Part shown: piece by piece, positions 60,367 to 64,000 of the stretch
How positions within the stretch are numbered: the stretch's first letter is position 1
How the letters are laid out: every line of letters starts with the position of its first letter
Assembly: GCA_020849855.1 (NCBI GenBank)
Contig: JADZFO010000046.1
Location: 1 to 64,000 of the forward strand
From: a bacterium
GTDB lineage: Bacteria; 4484-113; JAFGCY01
DNA: 64,000 nucleotides
Direction: 5' to 3'
Notes under the pieces: generated by a model
Database searches by the model: none
Seen by the model: the letters and a program-made list of their open reading frames with translations, nothing else
Told to the model about the DNA's origin: nothing
Made by a program: the position numbers and the translations under genes

Positions 60367-62190
60367 CTAGCGCTGGCCGCCCAGCCCGCGGATATCGCGG
60401 ATCTGGCTCTTGAGGCGCAGGATCTCGGACAGCAGGCTGCGCTCCTCCTCTTCATCCTGGCGGGCGCTGGCGCGCTGGAAGAGGCCGGTCAGGCGCTGGA
60501 TCTCGCGCTCGAGGTACTGATTGCGAAAGCGCGCCAGCAGCAGCTCGTCAGTATCCGCCAGGCCCTCGGACATGTGCAGCTCGGCCAGCAGCCCGGACCA
60601 GCGCGGGTCATGCATCAGCTCCTGCGGCCCGGAGGATTCCAGGGCCAGCAGCTCAAAGAGCTCGCGCAGGCTGTTGTCCTCGAACCAGGCCCCCTGGGCC
60701 ATCGCGCGGCAGACAAAGCTGAACTGCTCGCTCTCACAGAGGCGCCGGATCACTTCGCGCTCAATCACGCTGGCTCCCAGCAGCATGGCGCGCTGCTGGG
60801 TCTCGGCCTTGAGCTGGCCATAGTCACGGGCGGCGGACTGGCCGCTGTCCTGGCGCAGGGGGCTGCGGTGCTGGGCCGGGCCGGGCGAGCTGTGCAGCAG
60901 GGCGCGCACCTCCTGGGCCCCCAGGTTCAGGGCCCCCGCGATGTCCTGCACGGCCTCCTGTCGGATCAGCTCATCGGGCAGGCCGCGGTAGAGCCCGGCC
61001 AGCTCGCTGACCCAGCGGCGCAGGGCCGCACTGTCGGCGCGCGGATTGGCCCGGCGCTGCTGCTGCAGCCAGAAGCGCAGCACGGAGTTGTCCTCGGCCT
61101 CGGCCAGCAGGCCCAGCCAGCGCTCGCGCCCGCCCTCGCCGCGGGCGATCTCGTCGGGGTCCTTGCCGCCGCTGATGGGCACCACCCGCGGGCTGTAGCC
61201 GGCGGAAAGGAAGAGCATGCCGGCGGCCCAGGCGGCGCGCAGGCCGGCCTCATCGGAGTCGAAAGCCAGGTAGAAGTGCTCGGCGTACTTCTGCAGCAGG
61301 GTCACATGCTCGCCTGTCAGCGCCGTGCCGCAGGAGGCCACGGCGTTGCGCACTCCCGCCTGTGCCAGGCCGATGACATCCATATAGCCTTCAACGATGA
61401 CGCAGCCCTCCTCGCGCAGCACGCCCTTGGCGCGGTCGAGGTTGTACAGCGTGCGGCTCTTGTCATAGAGCGGCGTGTTGGAGACGTTCAGGTACTTGGG
61501 GTTGTCTTCCGCGGAGAGCGCGCGGCCGGCAAAGGCAATGATGCGCCCGGTGACCGCGCGGATGGGGAAGATCAGGCGGTGGCGAAAGGTGTCATAAAAG
61601 CCCTGGCCCGCCGGGCCGCCTTCAGCGGACTTATCGCGCGACTTGATCAGGCCCAGCTTGACCAGGTCGGCGGCCGTGGCCCCCTGGCCCAGCAACAGGT
61701 CCGTCAGCGCACCCCACTCCTTGGGCGCATAGCCAAGGTCGAAATCCGTCAGTGCGGCATCGCCGATCCCGCGGCCCTGCAGGTAGTCGCGGGCCAGCGC
61801 CCCCGCCGGGCCGCGCAGCTGCTGGCGGAAGAAGCGCGCGGCGGCCTCATTCAGCTCGTAGAGCCGCTCCTTCTCGCCGCGGGCGGAAAAGCCGCCCGGC
61901 CCCGGGCGCTGCTCTTCAATGGCGATGTTGTAGCGCCGCGCCAGGGTCTCGAGGGCATCGCGGAACTCCAGCCCCTCCCTGGACATGATGAACTGGATCG
62001 CCCCGCCGCCGGCGCCGCAGCCGAAACACTTGTAGACGCCCTTCTCGGCGTTTACATAAAAGCTGCCGGTCTTTTCGTTATGGAAGGGGCAGCGCCCGAC
62101 CCACTCACGGCCCTTGCGCGTGAGCGCGGTGTACTGGCCGATCAGCTCGACCAGGTCCACTCGCTCCAGCACACGGTCCCGCAGGTCCAT
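60367..62190 (-). CDS. dnaG: DNA primase DnaG
   Basis: A 607-residue primase. The CHC2-type zinc finger is C34-x2-H37 and C55-x2-C58 (CPFHNEKTGSF, YKCFGCGAGG). The TOPRIM domain holds VIVEGYMDVIGLAQ and LAFDSDEAGLRAA. The C-terminal part would bind DnaB. Length is normal. No rpoD or rpsU is beside it, unlike the usual macromolecular synthesis operon. Confidence 0.96.
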   Translation of the reverse strand: MDLRDRVLERVDLVELIGQYTALTRKGREWVGRCPFHNEKTGSFYVNAEKGVYKCFGCGAGGGAIQFIMSREGLEFRDALETLARRYNIAIEEQRPGPGGFSARGEKERLYELNEAAARFFRQQLRGPAGALARDYLQGRGIGDAALTDFDLGYAPKEWGALTDLLLGQGATAADLVKLGLIKSRDKSAEGGPAGQGFYDTFRHRLIFPIRAVTGRIIAFAGRALSAEDNPKYLNVSNTPLYDKSRTLYNLDRAKGVLREEGCVIVEGYMDVIGLAQAGVRNAVASCGTALTGEHVTLLQKYAEHFYLAFDSDEAGLRAAWAAGMLFLSAGYSPRVVPISGGKDPDEIARGEGGRERWLGLLAEAEDNSVLRFWLQQQRRANPRADSAALRRWVSELAGLYRGLPDELIRQEAVQDIAGALNLGAQEVRALLHSSPGPAQHRSPLRQDSGQSAARDYGQLKAETQQRAMLLGASVIEREVIRRLCESEQFSFVCRAMAQGAWFEDNSLRELFELLALESSGPQELMHDPRWSGLLAELHMSEGLADTDELLLARFRNQYLEREIQRLTGLFQRASARQDEEEERSLLSEILRLKSQIRDIRGLGGQR

Positions 62191-62228
62191 GCCTGAGGTA
62201 TAGCACAGGCGGGCCGGCTCAGGCCCGC

Positions 62229-62891
62229 CTAGTAGTCCTCATCCTCGAAGAGGATGGCATCCTCCGGCATGGCCTCGCCCCCAAGAGCCTCGGAGCCGAA
62301 AGTCTGCAGGATCAGCTGCTCGCTGACCCGCGCGCTGGCGTACATGGTCTGGACCACCGAGTTGTCCCAGGTCAGCCAGATGCTGTTGCCGGCTTCGTCG
62401 GCCATCACGTAGGTGCCGGTGTTGGGGTCGGCGGTCTCGCTGCGGTCAGGGCCGCCGGGGAAGGCGTCGATCACCAGCAGCTCAGGGCTGTACTCCCCGG
62501 CCAGCACAGCGATGATGTCCTCGCAGAAGGCGCCGGCGAGGGCCGGCTCAAGGGGCTCGTCCAGCACGCCCATGTCAACAATGATTACTTCCAGCAGGTT
62601 CTCAGGGCCATAGCCAACGGTGACCTTGGTGTTGCGCACGCCAGAGGGCATCGTCAGCTCATAGGTGGTCTCGTATTCAACATACTCCGTGCCGCCGAAG
62701 TTCTCATAAAGCGGCCCGCTGAAGAGGCCCCAGAACTCGTCGCCCTCGGCCGGCAGTGCATCGCCCAGGGTCCAGCGGTCAAAGCCGGTGATGGAGGTGG
62801 ACTCGCCGGCGAAGGCCGGGACGGTGGTCAGCATGAGGCTGCCAAGGCAGAGGGCGGCGGCCCCGGCAAGGGCGGAAGTGATGCGCGGCAT
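62229..62891 (-). CDS. Secreted protein of unknown function (shares motif with 17306-18013)
   Basis: A 220-residue protein from ATG 62891 (GGAG upstream), with a signal peptide ending VPAFAGES. Next comes GFDRWTLGDALPAE, like GYENFTLGQPVSTF in the other secreted protein. The product is acidic, ending DEDY, with a likely all-beta fold. The longer frame to 62975 overlaps the upstream membrane gene and is rejected. Confidence 0.62.
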   Translation of the reverse strand: MPRITSALAGAAALCLGSLMLTTVPAFAGESTSITGFDRWTLGDALPAEGDEFWGLFSGPLYENFGGTEYVEYETTYELTMPSGVRNTKVTVGYGPENLLEVIIVDMGVLDEPLEPALAGAFCEDIIAVLAGEYSPELLVIDAFPGGPDRSETADPNTGTYVMADEAGNSIWLTWDNSVVQTMYASARVSEQLILQTFGSEALGGEAMPEDAILFEDEDY

Positions 62892-62902
62892 GATTGCTCC
62901 AG

Positions 62903-64000
62903 TTAGCGGTGGTCTGAAATGATATCCCGCGGCGCGCGGCTGAGAATCCAGCGCAGCGCGAGATAGCACAGCCAAAGGTATATCGGCGCAACAATGTAGA
63001 GCAGACAGGCAAACCAGGCCTGGACCGGCAGGGCCAGCAGTGGAAAGGCGGTGAGCCTGATCAGGGTGTCGCCTTTGCTCAGGCCAAAGTTGCCATGAAC
63101 GTAATAGGGCATCAAAGTCAAGGCGGCGTTGACCGCACGCAGGCCGGCCAGGATGTGGACACTTGCCGGTGAGCTCAGCGGATTAAGCATGCTGCCCGTC
63201 GCCAGGCCGGAGGTCACCGGAAGGGTGATGAAGCCGCTGCTGATCTTGTCGGCCAGCAGAGCGGCGGCGATCAGGCCCAGCGGAACTTTGGCCCAGACGC
63301 TGCGCCAGCGGCCGATGCACCAGAGGGACAGCCCAAGCAGGGCCAGGCCATAGAGCTGGGCGCCTGGCAGGCCCAGATTGAGGCGCTGGTGCGGTAACTG
63401 CCTGAGCTGGGCGGTATACAGGCCGCTGAGCTGCAGCAGCCCGCGCCAGAGCTCGGCATCCGGCATGAAGACCAGCACGGCAAGCAGGATGCCCCAGCGC
63501 GGTGCGAGCAGCCAGACGGCGGTGATGAACAGCAGCGGCAGCAGGACCGGCGTAACTCTTGACAGCAACTCAAATGGCCACAGAAGCCATACCAGCGCAC
63601 TTAGACTGACCGGCGAGATAATCTGCACAATAGCTGTCAGCAGCGCGTACGTGGCGGCGAGAGGGATCAGCGCCGGCCAGGCAAAGCGGCAGGCGGCCTC
63701 AAAGCGCAGAGGCAAGGAGAGGTCGAGGCCGGGCGCGGCCGCGTCCTCAAAGAAGTCCACCAGGCGGCGGCTGGCCATCTGGGCGAGGCTGAGCCAGGCC
63801 CAGGCAACGGCGGCCGGGCCAAGGAAGCTGCCACAGGAATAGGCCCAGGACCAGAATTCGGTTGGAAGGCCCAGAAAGCTGCTGCTACCCATGCCTGGCG
63901 ACCAGGTGATGGATCCGCCCGACTGGCGCATATGGATGTTCATCGCCAGGGCGCTGGCGGCCTGCAGCAGACACAGCCCGCAGAGTATCAGGCCCGGGCC
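62903..64000 (-). CDS. Polytopic membrane protein, N-terminus cut by the window edge
   Basis: The frame stays open from 62903 to the window edge. The ATG at 63943 would be possible, but the 19 codons upstream encode a hydrophobic stretch (LILCGLCLLQAASALA), so the real start is probably outside. About seven further helices follow. SLAQMASRRL then WPALIPLA matches the pattern in the membrane protein at 9148-10206. Function is unknown. Confidence 0.55.
   Translation of the reverse strand, partial: GPGLILCGLCLLQAASALAMNIHMRQSGGSITWSPGMGSSSFLGLPTEFWSWAYSCGSFLGPAAVAWAWLSLAQMASRRLVDFFEDAAAPGLDLSLPLRFEAACRFAWPALIPLAATYALLTAIVQIISPVSLSALVWLLWPFELLSRVTPVLLPLLFITAVWLLAPRWGILLAVLVFMPDAELWRGLLQLSGLYTAQLRQLPHQRLNLGLPGAQLYGLALLGLSLWCIGRWRSVWAKVPLGLIAAALLADKISSGFITLPVTSGLATGSMLNPLSSPASVHILAGLRAVNAALTLMPYYVHGNFGLSKGDTLIRLTAFPLLALPVQAWFACLLYIVAPIYLWLCYLALRWILSRAPRDIISDHR

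Noticed and set aside
1-64000. CRISPR arrays, rRNA or tRNA genes
   Set aside because: Intergenic gaps were read for regular repeat-spacer patterns and cloverleaf or rRNA-like sequence; none was found. The tandem repeats at 896-1116 lack spacers.

Overview
The window is high-GC bacterial chromosome, densely coded on both strands. LpxA and an LptA/OstA-like protein indicate a lipid A-containing outer membrane, so the organism is a diderm. The rest is an unusual mix: a split glycine decarboxylase (GcvPA/GcvPB), many secreted or lipid-anchored proteins with FG-GAP, PKD, fibronectin III and beta-propeller repeats, a DUF6754-type membrane operon, an NfeD/flotillin pair and a presenilin-like protease. 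This fits an uncultured or deep-branching diderm phylum (Planctomycetota-like or another candidate phylum) better than a proteobacterium. The sequence alone does not fix the phylum. No rRNA, tRNA or CRISPR array was found.

Layout. 1-1284 is a repeat-rich, gene-poor edge: an IS3-family insertion sequence end, two families of palindromic or tandem repeats and a 17-bp triple repeat. 1285-4484 holds azlD/azlC (branched-chain amino acid export), a DUF1801-like gene and hslU without hslV. 4506-11472 is a block of secreted and membrane proteins with FG-GAP-type calcium-binding repeats, including a truncated copy. 11583-12034 is a hicBA toxin-antitoxin pair. 12226-15749 is the glycine cleavage operon gcvH-gcvPA-gcvPB, without gcvT. 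15844-23694 carries membrane and lipoproteins, a sarcosine/N-methyltryptophan oxidase-like flavoenzyme and a large PKD lipoprotein. lpxA, a DnaQ-like exonuclease, a large FN3 lipoprotein and ispE follow.

29654-38234 contains two tandem Tic20/DUF4870-like small membrane proteins, a barrel-sandwich/KOW protein and a tightly coupled four-gene membrane operon with a DUF6754-like first gene. A beta-propeller lipoprotein gene lies between the KOW gene and the operon. An 82-bp copy of the KOW gene's 3' end sits downstream of it, as if the lipoprotein gene had been inserted into an older five-gene unit. Next come an LptA/OstA-like gene, dnaB, an SLBB polysaccharide-export protein, ppk1 and an ECF sigma/40-residue ORF/zinc anti-sigma unit.

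48061-54383 reads on the minus strand as presenilin-like GxGD protease, NfeD with a His-rich loop, two paralogous secreted proteins, then flotillin. This is a candidate membrane-microdomain and intramembrane-proteolysis module and is the most interesting locus, together with the DUF6754 operon. The window ends with a YycJ-type metallo-hydrolase, a second ECF sigma with a membrane partner, an ABC-F ATPase whose gene carries palindromic repeats, a NaChBac-like voltage-gated channel, dnaG, a secreted protein and a membrane protein cut by the right edge.
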